Below are positions 1-10,989 of a DNA stretch of 64,000 nucleotides, in pieces. Positions within the stretch are counted from its first letter, which is position 1, and each line of letters starts with the position of its first letter. The notes under the pieces were generated by a model, which was not told the origin of the DNA, searched no databases, and saw only the letters and a list, made by a program, of their open reading frames with translations. The translations under genes and the position numbers were made by a program. The stretch covers positions 14,305,001 through 14,369,000 of the forward strand of contig NC_063052.1 in NCBI RefSeq assembly GCF_018812025.1, read 5' to 3'. The stretch comes from Megalobrama amblycephala (taxonomy: Eukaryota; Chordata; Actinopteri; Cypriniformes; Xenocyprididae).

Positions 1-380
1 GTTGTCTGTAGCTTGTAGAGTGAGTTTGAGTGAAACTGTGGCCTTTTGGGTCAATTAATTGGCATAGCCAAAAGTTTGTATGTATAACTTTGAACAGTTT
101 TTACTTTATTTGTTTTGGGTTTTTTTGTACATATTTTTTGGACTTTCACTGTAAATACCATTGACACACCACTGGAAAACCTTTATTTTTGCTCCACTTG
201 GAATAAACACTGAACTTTTGGCTGTATCACCACGTCACGTCATTTTTACGCCTCCATCTGCCGGTACATTCAAAGCAGTGGTGCTGCTGCTGTTCAAAAC
301 GTCTTTGGGGCCCTTGTTGCAGTTGGCACACCGCTGTCTTTGTTACAGGTGGTCACACAAAATATTGTTTTGATTTAGTT
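1..380 (+). mobile_element. possible 3' end of an LTR-type retroelement
   Basis: This GC-mixed block stands out from the AT-rich DNA that follows. It has a possible polyadenylation signal (AATAAA near 201-206) and contains a 70-codon ORF that resembles nothing I know. The texture resembles the LTR or 3' untranslated part of fish retroelements, but there is no coding domain, no paired LTR and no polypurine tract I can define, and the window edge cuts it. The call is mostly inference. Confidence 0.2.
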
Positions 381-1840
381 AATATAAGTTAATTGATAAA
401 TAAAATCGATTTATAATATATATATTTTATATTAAGCTAATATTATAGTAATCAAAAGCAAACAAAAAACTACCCATTGCTCATCGTGTTTTGGCCTTAC
501 AGTTACAATCAGAAATATGTCTCTTATACTCCACTTCATTGCTCATGGGCTCCTACACTGAGTGTCTCGAACATCCAGCAGATATTAAATAATTCTGTGC
601 TTAAATAACTGATGAGGCCGATGTCTAAGGGAGTTCAGTGGTATTCCGTTTTCACAAGACATTTATTTTATATAACTTGCTGGCCACACATTCTATGGAG
701 CATTTTTACACTACCTTTTTGCCATATGATACTTTTTTAAATGAAACATACAGTATCACAACACGTCAGCAAACAAGCCATAATGCATGATAATAAATTA
801 ATCCAGTTATCCAGATATAGATGTAAACGTGGAAAGAAAACTGACTAAAGATTAGAAACCAGAGCTGCTCCTAGTAACCGAGTCCCATCGGCCTAATAAA
901 TATACAAAACTACTACAAAACTAGAAGCATACAAAAGTACTTTTGCAAACCACAGGAATGTACTAACTTGTTATTTTTTACTTTAACATGTTCAGGGTTT
1001 TCAAACCATCAATAAGTCTGCATGTTTCCACTGGACTGCAAGGCAGGATTGTTTTTATTTTAAAATAATGACATACTGATTCATTTCAGACGCAAAGTTG
1101 AAAAGCTCTGTTCCTGTCCAACTGTCTGGCAATCCAATTTCACATTGTTGAAAAGTATTGCAACATTTGAGCATTAATATGCTCATTCTGAAACATTTTA
1201 TCCACAATCAAATTAGGGTCACATCATGTGGAATCAAATATTCTTTGATCTTTTAAGATAAAAGCACCTTTATACTATCAAAACAACCTTTCCAAACTCA
1301 AAACTTCCCCCTATAGTCCAAAAAGAGCATTTATTTATGTTAAGCTGCAAAAATGAACTAAATGACTGTTTTCTGTATCTGAAGACAGATAACCACCCAC
1401 AATTAAATGTCAATGAGGGTGTTTACATGCACAACAATACTCTGATAACATTTTAAAACAACAACTCAAGAAAATGTGTCTACATATCATTTATATTCAG
1501 GTTTTGATGTCAGAATGTAAATAAGCTGCGAGAACACTGCTAAAGGTGTCTTTCTGATTTGAAAAAAAAATTGATTTAGAAAACAACAGGTTAAAGCATT
1601 GGTTCCCAATCCATGCAGGAACAGATCTGGGAACCCCTGCTTTCAGGCATTTACAAAACTTTATACACTGACTGGTTATTAAGTATAATCAGTATCATGC
1701 ACAGAATGAACTTTATTCAGGAATCAAAAAAATTGCCTGCCAATCCCAATGATGTAATACAGAGGAAACACTGTAAATTCTTAAAAATAATGGTGCCAGA
1801 AAGTATCAAAAAGAGGGTTTCATAATAGTGCCAGAGCAGA
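381..1840. other. AT-rich stretch without recognisable features
   Basis: No ORF with protein-like composition, no RNA gene and no clear repeat boundary is visible. The 70-codon ORF at 1613-1825 has no recognisable motif and is probably chance. Confidence 0.5.
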
Positions 1841-1844
1841 ATCA

Positions 1845-2035
1845 GTTTTTGGTTCCCTAAAGAACATTTCACTCAAAATTTCGTAAAATAACTTTTTTTT
1901 TATTTTCTCCTAATTCTATAAAGAACTGTGAGATTCATCAGTGTGAAGATCTTTTTTATAGTCTAAAGAACCTTTGGTGCAATTGGATTGTTCTATAGAT
2001 GCTAAAGGTTGTTCATGGAAACATACACCTTTATT
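1845..2035. mobile_element. fragment of an AAAGAACC-type MITE
   Basis: The block contains AAAGAAC(C) motifs at both ends with a poly-T core, and ends with AAAGGTTGTTCATGGAA. This resembles a common fish MITE whose ends read AAGGTTCTTCATGGAACC. Termini are degraded and no target duplication is clear. Confidence 0.35.
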
Positions 2036-2125
2036 TTACAATCATATATTCCCTGAAACAATCATATATTCCCTATACAATTATAAATAAAAGAGTCTGA
2101 TTTGAATAGTTCACGAAGCAGATTC

Positions 2126-2892
2126 AAGGGGACCTATAATGCCCCTTTTACAAGATGTAATATAAGTCTCTGGTGTCTCCAGAATGTGTCTGTGAAGTTT
2201 CAGCTCAAAATACCCCACAGATCATTTATTGCATAACTTGATATTGCTGAGTTCAACATGTTCCTGGGTCAACATTTTTGTTGATCCTAGAACAACATTA
2301 TAGTCTGAAAATTTAGTCTTAACCCTATTCCTATCCCTAAACCTAACCCTACCCATAAGTTATCCCAAAAATCAGAGGGAAATGATAGATGAATAACACT
2401 GATGTAGAAGCACCAATTCATGATTTTAAGCCTAAACGTGACATAATCTGTAAGCTTGTCCCTCAAATCTGATTGGTTGATTTGAATGTTGTTCCAGGAT
2501 CAACAAAAAGTTTGACCCAGGAACATGTTGAACTCAGCAATATCAGGTTATGCCGCCGTTTTTGTGTGTGTCCCTTTAAATGCAAATGAGCTGCTGCTCC
2601 CAGCCCCCTTTCCAGAAGAGGGCGGAGCTTTAACAGCTCAACAACAACAAAGCTGGAGAATCTCACGCAGACAAAATGATGACGGTGTTCAGCCTTACAT
2701 TGTTCAAACCGGAGTCGACACTGATGGAGAGACTCAGGAAGAAGTTACAACTTTTAGAATGGAACTGGACGTTTCTGAAAGTTTCGTCGTAACTTTGCAG
2801 ATGTTGTTAATACTGCAAATAACATTACTAATATTGAAAGTGGAAAAAAGGGGGAAAAATAAATAGTAAAAATGTATGATACAACCCCTTTA
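2126..2892 (+). mobile_element. TTAA-type non-autonomous element, family A copy 1
   Basis: The left end AAGGGGACCTATAATGCCCC and right end CCCCTTTA are inverted. The internal sequence matches copies at 11055-11851 and 38157-38908, for example the segment beginning CTCCAGAATGTGTCTGTG and the block starting CCCTTTAAATGCAAATGAGC. This copy is interrupted by a separate MITE (2231-2553) and lacks about 330 bases of the 3' half present in the 11-kb copy. A roughly 75-codon open stretch is shared by all three copies and includes residues GVQPYIVQTGVDTDGETQEE. It may be the remnant of a first exon, but no known domain is visible. Confidence 0.75.
2231..2553. mobile_element. nested MITE with 42-bp terminal inverted repeats
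   Basis: The left end starts GCATAACTTGATATTGCTGA and the right end (about 2512-2553) is its reverse complement with one mismatch over about 42 bases. A second inverted pair, GTTGATCCTAGAACAACATT at 2280-2299 and its complement at 2485-2504, lies just inside. The sequence is absent from the equivalent place in the copies at 11055 and 38157, which shows that it is an insertion. About 45 bases of host element were lost at the junction, so no target duplication can be read. Confidence 0.8.
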
Positions 2893-3039
2893 GGAGTCCT
2901 CAAAAGCATTTGGATTTTTACCAACACCAACTAATGTGAATGTTCATAAAATACAGATAACATTAACCATTGCCTACATTATTTATACACAGTTAAAAGA
3001 GTATCATCTATGAGGTGAAATGGCACTTGAGCATCTTAA

Positions 3040-3785
3040 AGACCCCCGTGGTGAAAATCAAGTTTTTAATGTTGTTTATATGTCTATGGTGTTTTTAATA
3101 TACTTTAAGACAAACCATGTGCAAATGCATCAGTCAACACCATTGCTGAGTATTTTCTCCTTAAAACTGCAGTGTACCAAAGACAGTCTCAAAAATGCAG
3201 TTTGAACCATCACAAACAAGCAACCAATCCCGTCAATGCGTGTGGGCGGGGCTTTTCTCCACTGACTTTTTATGATGCTCAAAGCGTTTCTAAGCATGCT
3301 GATTTTTAGAAGACACCTGTCTGACTCTGAGACGGCGAAGGGGAACATGGTTTGTAGCAACCCATTATTAGCTGTTTGATAATGTAGACAAGCAAAGGCT
3401 AATAGTATCAATTATTGTTATGTGTACGACATTGTAGACAAGTTACATGAAACACATTAGCAATCTGATACATGGACTTGAAGACGAGCCTGTATAATTC
3501 ACTGTCCCTCTTCTTCTTCTGAATTAATTTCTGGTTCAAACATATATGGCTGAATTAAAACAGTATTTACACTTGCCATCGTGTAGCGTTTACTATGGTA
3601 AAGTTGAGCGAGTGGATCAGGTAATCTGAGCTGGTGTGAGTGAGTGAAGGTGGGGCTAATTTGCATATTCATGAGTCCACATATACTAAACGAAGCAAGG
3701 ATGTAGATGAAAAATTTTTTAAATATGTCATTTTGGTGATCAAAGATGGGTTTTAAGGGATACAATTATTGACTGCAGGGGGACT
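3040..3785. mobile_element. TTAA-flanked non-autonomous element, family B
   Basis: TTAA lies on both sides (3036-3039 and 3786-3789). The inverted ends read AGACCCCC and GGGGGACT. No transposase is present. On the minus strand an ORF (3765-3499) ends with residues VLIQPYMFEPEINSEEEEGQ. Its QPY plus acidic tail resembles the peptide shared by the family A copies, so both may derive from elements that carried similar first exons. Confidence 0.75.
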
Positions 3786-3788
3786 TTA

Positions 3789-3790
<2 letters not shown>

Positions 3791-3850
<60 letters not shown>

Positions 3851-3852
3851 TC
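3791..3852. repeat. (TA)n / (CA)n microsatellite
   Basis: About 45 bases of TA dinucleotides run directly into a short CA run. The array abuts the right TTAA of family B. Confidence 0.95.
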
Positions 3853-4849
3853 ACAGCATCTGTAAATCACTTCTATTCCTCATTGATCAAAAACATATGA
3901 GGACTGATAAATCATGAACAAAGGCTCAAACCTTTGGCTTGCAGAAGCATCTGCACTATCACATTGCAGCCTTGAGATCTGCTGGGATGTTGAAGTGAAA
4001 GGAGCACTCCCCTGCTCACATCAGAAGTGGGCTGTGTTGACTTCTCTTTTTACTTACACAAATGGTCTCATCTGCAGTGAGCCAAATGTTTTACAGAGCA
4101 AGGCCTCAGAGGGAAAAATGCCTCTTCTTTTCAACAAGAGCGGATGGAGTGGAGAGTGCCGGGAGGCGATCTTCTGTTACCTGTTCATCTGCCAGCACGG
4201 GCCGGACAGCTGGCCTTGTATCGCTCTCTGAAGCCGTGTCTCATCCACTCCACATTCAGAAGCGGTCGACAAAGTGGGAGAAGCCACATTCCCTTTGTCT
4301 CTTTCTCTCTTTAGTTATAGCTTCAGAATGGCTTACTAAACACCAGGGTCACTATCGTTAACTAAAACTAAAAATTATTTAAAAAAGCTAATTCAAAATA
4401 TTAATAAAACTAAAATAACACTGTAATAATACTTAATTAACACTGTTGTTTGCAGGTTAAGACCGGTTCACTCCACACTGTGCAAAAACTCATCTGTATC
4501 AAAAATACCCATTTGCTGTTTGATGACTTCACTTCCCTGACAAGGTACATGAGCAAATCAATGCTTATTACAAGAGCTGTCAGAGGAGGGATCAAATGAG
4601 CTTAAACGTGTGATCGCTGGGTTTTTGCTCATTGTTTCCTCTCATCATTGCGGCCGTCTCATCATATTACACCATGCTTTTTTTTTTTTTCTCCTCTGGG
4701 ACAAGGCTATTTGTTTGCACTTTCTGCTCAAATGAGAATGCAAATTGGACTAAATTATGTTAAAGGAAATATGCAGTTCATACCATGTGAATTGGGATAT
4801 AGATATACTGTATGCCATCAAAATGAAATAAATGAAATGAGATAATGTA
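3853..4849. other. unique sequence, possible conserved non-coding block
   Basis: No recognisable coding signal is present. The overlapping ORFs at 3914-4231 and 4062-4361 do not resemble known proteins. The part from about 4440 to 4670 has balanced base composition and lacks the repeat signatures seen elsewhere, so it could be a conserved non-coding element. This is inference only. Confidence 0.25.
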
Positions 4850-4873
4850 ATTTGTGTGTGTGTGTGTGTGTGT
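4850..4873. repeat. (TG)n microsatellite
   Basis: A short TG dinucleotide run sits immediately before the pentanucleotide array. Confidence 0.9.
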
Positions 4874-4874
4874 T

Positions 4875-5876
4875 TAGGATAGGATAGGATAGCATAGGAT
4901 GGGATAGGATAGGATAGGTTAGGTTAGGTTAGGCTAGGCTAGGTTAGGTTAGGTTAGGTTAGGTTAGGTTAGGTTAGGTTGGGTTGGGTTGGAATGGAAT
5001 GGGATGGGATGGGATAGGTTAGGTTAGGTTAGGTTAGGTTAGGATAGGTTGGGATGGGATGGGATGGGATGGGCTAGGCTAGGCTACGCCTGGCTAGTAT
5101 AAGATAGTATAGGATAGGATAGGATAGGATAGGGTAGGGTAGGATAGGATAGGTTAGGTTAGGTTAGATTAGGTTAGGTTGGGTTGGGTTGGGTTGGGAT
5201 GGGATGGGACGGGATGGGCTAGGCTAGGCTAGGATAGGATAGGATAGGATAGGATAGGATAGGATAGGATATGATAGGATAGGTTAGGTTAGGTTAGGTT
5301 AGGTTGGAGTGGAATTGGATGGGATGGGATGTGACGGGACGTGATGGGATAGGTTAGGTTAGGTTAGGTTAGGATAGGTTGGGATGGGTTGGGTTGGAAT
5401 GGAATGGAATGGAATGGAATGGAATGGGATGGGATGGGATGTGACGGGACAGGATTGGATAGGTTAGGTTAGGATAGGTTGGGATGGGATGGGATGGGAA
5501 AGGCTAGGCTAGGCTAGGATAGGATAGGATAGGATATGATAGGATAGGTTAGGTTAGGTTAGGTTGGAGTGGAATTGGATGGGATGGGATGTGACGGGAC
5601 GTGATGGGATAGGTTAGGTTAGGTTAGGTTAGATTAGGTTGGGTTGGGTTGGGTTGGAATGGAATGGAATGGAATGGAATGGAATGGAATGGGATGGGAT
5701 GGGATGTGACGGGACAGGATTGGATAGGTTAGGTTAGGATAGGTTGGGATGGGATGGGATGGGATGGGAAAGGCTAGGCTAGGCTAGGCCATGCTAGGCT
5801 AGTATAGGATAGGATAGGATAGGTAGGGATGGGATGGGATTGAATGGAATGGGATGAGATGGGATAGGATAGGAGA
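4875..5876. repeat. 1-kb pentanucleotide satellite array
   Basis: The array consists almost wholly of 5-base units: TAGGA, TAGGT, TAGGC, GGGAT, GGGTT and GGAAT in alternating blocks. A higher-order unit of about 260 bases is repeated. The block with GGAGTGGAATTGG at 5306 recurs at 5566, and the GTGACGGGACAGGATTGG block at 5441 recurs at 5706. The minus strand is an uninterrupted C/T-rich run. There is no gene in it. Confidence 0.97.
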
Positions 5877-5887
5877 TGCAGTATATG

Positions 5888-6295
5888 GGATATTTTTTTA
5901 ATGTTTGTGAAAGAAGTCTTATGCTCTCCAAGGCTGAATTTATTTGATCAAAAAAAGTAATGTGAAATATTATTACAATTAGTTTTCTATGTAAATATAA
6001 TGTAAAATTTAATTTATTTCTGTGATGTAAATCTGAATTTTCAGCATCATTACTTATCATTACATCTTCAGTGTCACATGATCCTTCAGAAATCATTCTA
6101 ATATGATGATTTGATGCTCAAGAAATATTCATTATTATCATCAATGTTGAAAATTGGTTGTGCTACATTTTCCTGGATTATATTTGATGAATAGAAAGTT
6201 CAAAAGAACAGCATTTATTTGAAAAATATTTTTTTTTTGTAACAATGTAGAAGTCTTTACTGTTACTTTTAATCAATTTAATTTATGTATGAGAA
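5888..6295 (-). mobile_element. dispersed fish repeat R1, copy 1
   Basis: The core TCAGTGTCACATGATCCTTC, followed by an AATCATTCTAATATGATG motif, is shared with copies at 15240-15625, 39640-39915 and 52345-52640. It is one of the commonest interspersed repeats of fish genomes, but I cannot name its class from sequence alone. This copy is in minus orientation relative to the two central copies. Confidence 0.7.
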
Positions 6296-7014
6296 ACACA
6301 TTGTATACACATTATAATGCAATTGTATACACATATAATGCAAGTTTATGTTTTTTTTTTTTTAACAATTCAGCAATTCAGAGGATGTTATAAAAATATA
6401 AAAATGACCTTGACCACGAGCAAACAGAGAAATGGCCTTTTCATTTAATTTTCATTTTAATTGTCTTGCCACTGTGTGAGTTAAGTAAAAAAAAAATACT
6501 TTTTTTTTTTTTTTTGCTTCACTGGAGCATTTTCACAAAGGCTATATACCCTTTATAGAAATACTACAAACAAATTCATTTTATAAAAAAAAAGTTACTG
6601 AGTACAAAAGCTGCTGCATGACATGACTAACCCGGAAAATCTGCAGTTATGTTCTGACGCTTGACTCTGGCAGCGACTGTGACACTCTTTGCCAATAACC
6701 TGGGCAAAGAATCAAACCTAGAGGCCCTTTAGCTGGACCCAGTGCCACACTGCCTGACCTATGGAAGTTCAGCAGAGATTGACAGACCTGTAATTGACTT
6801 GAAGGTTTGTCACGTTTCATGAGCTAAAGATGGCTTGTATAAGGGCATGTCAGATATCAGTCAACCTACATTATCTTTCTTATTCTAGTTACCTTCATTC
6901 CTGTTTACATTCAGATCGACATGCAAGAGCTTGCAACACAACATGTCATGTTTCAAATGTCATGAATTGAATGTGTTCTGGAACAAATTGTCTCATTGGT
7001 TGTTTATGTATCAC
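6296..7014. other. AT-rich stretch without recognisable features
   Basis: Poly-T and poly-A runs (6351-6363, 6488-6515) and unique sequence are present. No gene, RNA or clear repeat end is visible. Confidence 0.5.
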
Positions 7015-7018
7015 TTAA

Positions 7019-7500
7019 AGGGGTCCTGTTATGCTTTTTTTAAAACTTTCTTTAGTGTAATGTAATGTTGCTGTTTGAGCACGTAAAAGATCTGCAAAGT
7101 TACAAAGTCCCTCCAGCGGGAGTTATTCTCTATATCAGTGTCACTGTTTCTGAACTCCCTGAAACATCTCCATTGTAGTCTTAAGTTTTCTTCCTGGAAC
7201 GAACATGTCACTATATTCTTTATTTATTAAAGTTATGGTAAGGGGCGGGGCATTTCCCAAACATGCTCGAAGCGCTTGACCAATCACAACACACTGGTCC
7301 AGCCTGACCAATTCAGAGCACATTGTGCTTTTCAGAAGGAGGGGCTTCATAGAGGCAGGAACTAAACAGAGCGTTACTGACAGACTGGGAAGAGAGGAGC
7401 TGCAACAATGGAGAATAAGAGGAAAATGAATGTGCTTTTTGAACATTCAAACCACGAAAACCTGTTCTAGTAGAGCCCAAAAAAGGGCATAATAGGTCCC
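7019..7500 (-). mobile_element. TTAA-type non-autonomous element, family C copy 1
   Basis: The left boundary is TTAA (7015-7018) followed by AGGGGTCCTGTTATGC. The right end reads GGGCATAATAGGTCCC, its imperfect complement. The copy at 20536-21091 is the same family in opposite orientation. The ends resemble family A (GGGACCTATAATGCCCC), which suggests a shared transposase. The right TTAA is mutated. A short peptide starting MENKRKMN can be read on the plus strand near 7408, with no known function. Confidence 0.75.
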
Positions 7501-7502
7501 AT

Positions 7503-8279
7503 CTAAAAACCATATTATATGCTTTTGTGCATTTCAAACAAAATATCAGTTACTGCATGTAAGTAGCATTTTGTCAATCCACAATGTGTTTGACATATAC
7601 TTAAATGTAATGTTAAAAGGTATTTTCGAGCTGCACATGAATTACCCATCCTTTGAAAATGTCAGCCTATTCAAACATGGACTAAACAGAGTCAATGGTG
7701 TCAAGGTATTTCCTGTCATTTATTTTTTTATCAGTTTTAGGGAAACAGCTCTGTGAAATTTTGTCGATTAGCAGTTGAAAGACAGGTATGCGTGTCCTTC
7801 GGTGGGTCGTTGAACGTGGCTGAATAGAACGTGGGCAATGCAACATGGTAGAATATGATGGGCATACCAGAGGAGGTGATGCCAATCAAATGAGGCATGC
7901 ATATAAATAGGGCAGAGAGCTAGCTCCTAGCAGTGACAGCTTATGCTGATTAGATTTTTTTTCCCTTCACTGACAGGCCATTACAAATTCATCTTCTTTT
8001 TTCAATCCAGACGCACCACATGACCTATGAATGCCAGACTGCTAATGTAAGGAATACTGTCTCCTCAACACAGGCATAATTGAATATCTTAGCATGACAT
8101 ATTGGTTTTGGACACATCTGGGCCTGTTCATATGCATTAGCTTCTTGCATGATCTGTGAGGGATGATACAAATTAATTACGCCAATCGGATGAAAGTGAG
8201 TGTGTGGGAAAATCTGGAGTGACTGTCTCTCAGATAGTCGTGTATATAGTCTATAGTGTGTCTGTGGCAGTAGGATTAG
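7503..8279. other. unique sequence without recognisable features
   Basis: ORFs of 60-110 codons here (for example 7571-7756 plus and 8025-8357 minus) have no recognisable motif. The latter runs into the Tc1-like inverted repeat, so it is not a gene. Confidence 0.5.
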
Positions 8280-8281
8280 TA

Positions 8282-9873
8282 CAAACCCAATTCCAAAAAA
8301 GTTGGGACACTGTACAAATTGTGAATAAAAAGGAATGCAATCATTTACAAATCTCATAAACTTATATTTTATTCACAATAGAATATAGATAACATATCAA
8401 ATGTTGAAAGTGAGACATTTTGAAATGTCATGCCAAATATTGGCTCATTTTGGATTTCATGAGAGCTACACATTCCAAAAAAGTTGGGACAGGTAGCAAT
8501 AAGAGGCCGGAAAGGTTAAATGTACATATAAGGAACAGCTGGAGGACCAATTTGCAACTTATTAGGTCAATTGGCAACATGATTGGGAATAAAAAGAGCC
8601 TCTCAGAGTGGCAGTGTCTCTCAGAAGTCAAGATGGGCAGAAGATCACCAATTCCCCCAATGCTGCGGTGAAAAATAGTGGAGCAATATCAGAAAGGAGT
8701 TTCTCAGAGAAAAATTGCAAAGAGTTTGAAGTTATCATCATCTACAGTGCATAATATCATCAAAGATTTAGAGAATCTGGAACAATCTCTGTGCGTAAGG
8801 GTCAAGGCCGGAAAACCATACTGGATGCCCATGATCTTCGGGCCCTTAGACGGCACTGCATCACATACAGGAATGCTACTGTAATGGAAATCACAACATG
8901 GGCTCAGGAATACTTCCAGAAAGCATTGTCGGTGAACACAATACACTGTGCCATTCGCCGTTGCCGGCTAAAACTCTATAGGTCAAAAAAGAAGCCATAT
9001 CTAAACATGATCCAGAAGCGCAGGCTTTTTTTTATGGGCCAAGGCTTATTTAAAATGGACTGTGGCAAAGTGGAAAACTGTTCTGTGGTCAGACGAATCG
9101 AAATTTGAAGTTCTTTTTGGAAAACTGGGACGCCATGTCATCCGGACTAAAGAGGACAAGGACAACCCAAGTTGTTATCAGCGCTCAGTTCAGAAGCCTG
9201 CATCTCTGATGGTATGGGGTTGCATGAGTGCGTGTGGCATGGGCAGCTTGCACATCTGGAAAGGCACCATCAATACTGAAAGGTATATCCAAGTTCTAGA
9301 GCAACATATGCTCCCATCCAGACGTCGTCTCTTTCAGGGAAGACCTTGCATTTTCCAACATGACAATACCAGACCACATACTGCATCAATTATAACATCA
9401 TGGCTGCGTAGAAGAAGGATCCGGGTACTGAAATGGCCAGCCTGCAGTCCAGATCTTTCACCCATAGAAAACATTTGGCGCATCATAAAGAGGAAGATGC
9501 GACAAAGAAGACCTAAGACAGTTGAGCAACTAGAAGCCTGTATTAGACAAGAATGGGACAACATTCCTATTCCATAAATCTTGAGCAACTTGTCTCCTCA
9601 GTCCCCAGACGTTTGCAGACTGTTATAAAAAGAAGAGGGGATGCCACACAGTGGTAAACATGGCCTTGTCCCAACTTTTTTGAGATGTGTTGATGCCATA
9701 AAATTTAAAACTTATTTTTCCCTTAAAATGATACATCATAAAAGTTTAAACATTTCATATGTCATCTATGTTGTATTCTGAATAAAATATTGAAATTTGA
9801 ATCTTCCACATCATTGCATTCTGTTTTTATTCACAATTGGTACAGTGTCCCAACTTTTTTGGAATCGGGTTTG
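8282..9873 (+). mobile_element. Tc1-like transposon (1592 bp) with IR/DR ends
   Basis: TA duplications flank the element (8280-8281 and 9874-9875). The outer inverted repeats begin CAAACCCAATTCCAAAAAAG on the left and are complementary at 9814-9873. A second copy of the CCAAAAAAGTTGGGACA motif lies about 190 bases inside each end (8474-8490 and 9667-9683). This gives the two-binding-site IR/DR arrangement known for fish Tc1-like elements such as Sleeping Beauty. The transposase gene inside is broken, so the copy is not autonomous. Both ends look well preserved. Confidence 0.93.
8633..9657 (+). pseudogene. Tc1-like (D34E) transposase, broken
   Basis: Transposase of the Tc1/mariner superfamily, which cuts and pastes DNA at TA sites in the nucleus. 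The expected length (about 340 residues) is present. An N-terminal helix-turn-helix region (VSQRKIAKSLKLSSSTVHNI, about 8696-8755) is followed by the DDE catalytic domain. Catalytic D lies in WSDESKF (9092-9094), D in FQHDN (9362-9364) and E in SPIENIW (9467-9469), with 34 residues between the last two, as in Tc1. Damage: in-frame TGA at 8669-8671 soon after the start (fits CGA to TGA decay), a one-base loss near 8764-8767, a frame change in the T-run at 9025-9034, and another near 9570. The start is the ATG at 8633, in the frame that leads into the helix-turn-helix region. A stop following residues DATQW closes it at 9655-9657. Confidence 0.93.
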
Positions 9874-9875
9874 TA

Positions 9876-10261
9876 CTTTGTTCTAGGATAAAGTCCAGGA
9901 AGTTCATATAAACTATACCTCTTAAAGTATACATTTGGGTCTAAAATCTAAGATCACATGGAAAATCAAAATTCAAAGGTTTTTTGCAGCTCAAGAGCAT
10001 ATTGACAGTAAAGCAAAATGGGGTAGATGCTAGGGATGCATGATATATTGGTACCATCCTCTTTATCGGCCAATATTAAAGATATATTTATACATTAGCT
10101 TGTCATCTAATGCTCATCTAAAGGAATCAATTTAATAACATTGTAAACTGTAACCTTTACCAAATTTCTAAATTAATATCCAAAAATAAAATATAAACAA
10201 TTTTTATTTTATTTTTTTATAAAAATAAAATTAAAATTAAACTAAAATTACTAGAATTACT
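9876..10261. other. AT-rich DNA with a hAT-like end fragment
   Basis: TAGGGATGCATGATATATTGG-like sequence at 10031-10052 resembles the end of a common fish repeat. A related, reverse-oriented copy lies at about 30840-30893. The rest is AT-rich and shows no gene. Confidence 0.35.
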
Positions 10262-10270
10262 ATATTACTA

Positions 10271-10335
<65 letters not shown>
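10262..10335. repeat. (TA)n microsatellite
   Basis: A run of more than 30 TA dinucleotides. Confidence 0.97.
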
Positions 10336-10336
<1 letters not shown>

Positions 10337-10389
10337 ACATTTCGCTTCATATTACAATCCCTATTATAATATAACAGTTCAAAATGACT

Positions 10390-10760
10390 TTATATAGGCC
10401 TAGTGTCAGAGCAGACAATGGTGACATGAGTGATTAATTTCTGGTCACTTAAATAATTATCATGCACACAAGTGTGCATCAATACAATCAGACTTCTTAA
10501 TTAGTAAAAAAGGAACTTAATGAGAGAGATTTAGAGAAAGGCAAAGAGAGCGAGATAGATATAAAGAGAGAGAAAGAAGAGGCTGAAATCCCATCCCCAG
10601 CCTTCCCAATTCAATCACTGTGGGTAGAGAGTTCATTAATGGAGTTAACCGGCTAATTACCAAATGATGAATAGAGTCAGCACTCCCCTGAGACGCCCAG
10701 CTGGTGAAGCTCCGAAGGGCCCGCCAAGTCAGGGGAAAAAGAGTGTTTAGCGTAGAAATA
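10390..10760. promoter_or_regulatory. candidate conserved non-coding element
   Basis: Non-repetitive sequence with homeodomain-type cores (TTAATTAG near 10497, CTAATTAC near 10652, GTTCATTAATGG near 10632) and an E-box-like CAGCTG at 10700. The texture resembles vertebrate developmental enhancers. Conservation cannot be tested here. Confidence 0.25.
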
Positions 10761-10989
10761 AATTCCTAGTGACAGCTTAGTCGGTGACGCGATTGAGAGC
10801 ATGGGCTGTGCTGCCACCTGTTAGAGAATCAGCGTGATATATGGGTTCAAATCAAGACTTAAAATACCAGTGTCACATTAATGTGCTTATTAATGGCATT
10901 ACACTTTTGGATTGCAGCATGTACAGCAGGAGGAGTCATGCACATAACTTTTTGAGTGACAGTGAAGGTCCTAGCTTTGATGAGTGAGA

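Noticed and set aside
2320..2356. Telomere-like CCTAACCCTA motifs
   Set aside because: Only a few irregular units inside a MITE.
4917..5175. (TTAGG)n runs like arthropod telomeric DNA
   Set aside because: They alternate with TAGGA, GGGAT and GGAAT units of the same array. Vertebrate telomeres use TTAGGG, so this is an interstitial pentamer satellite.
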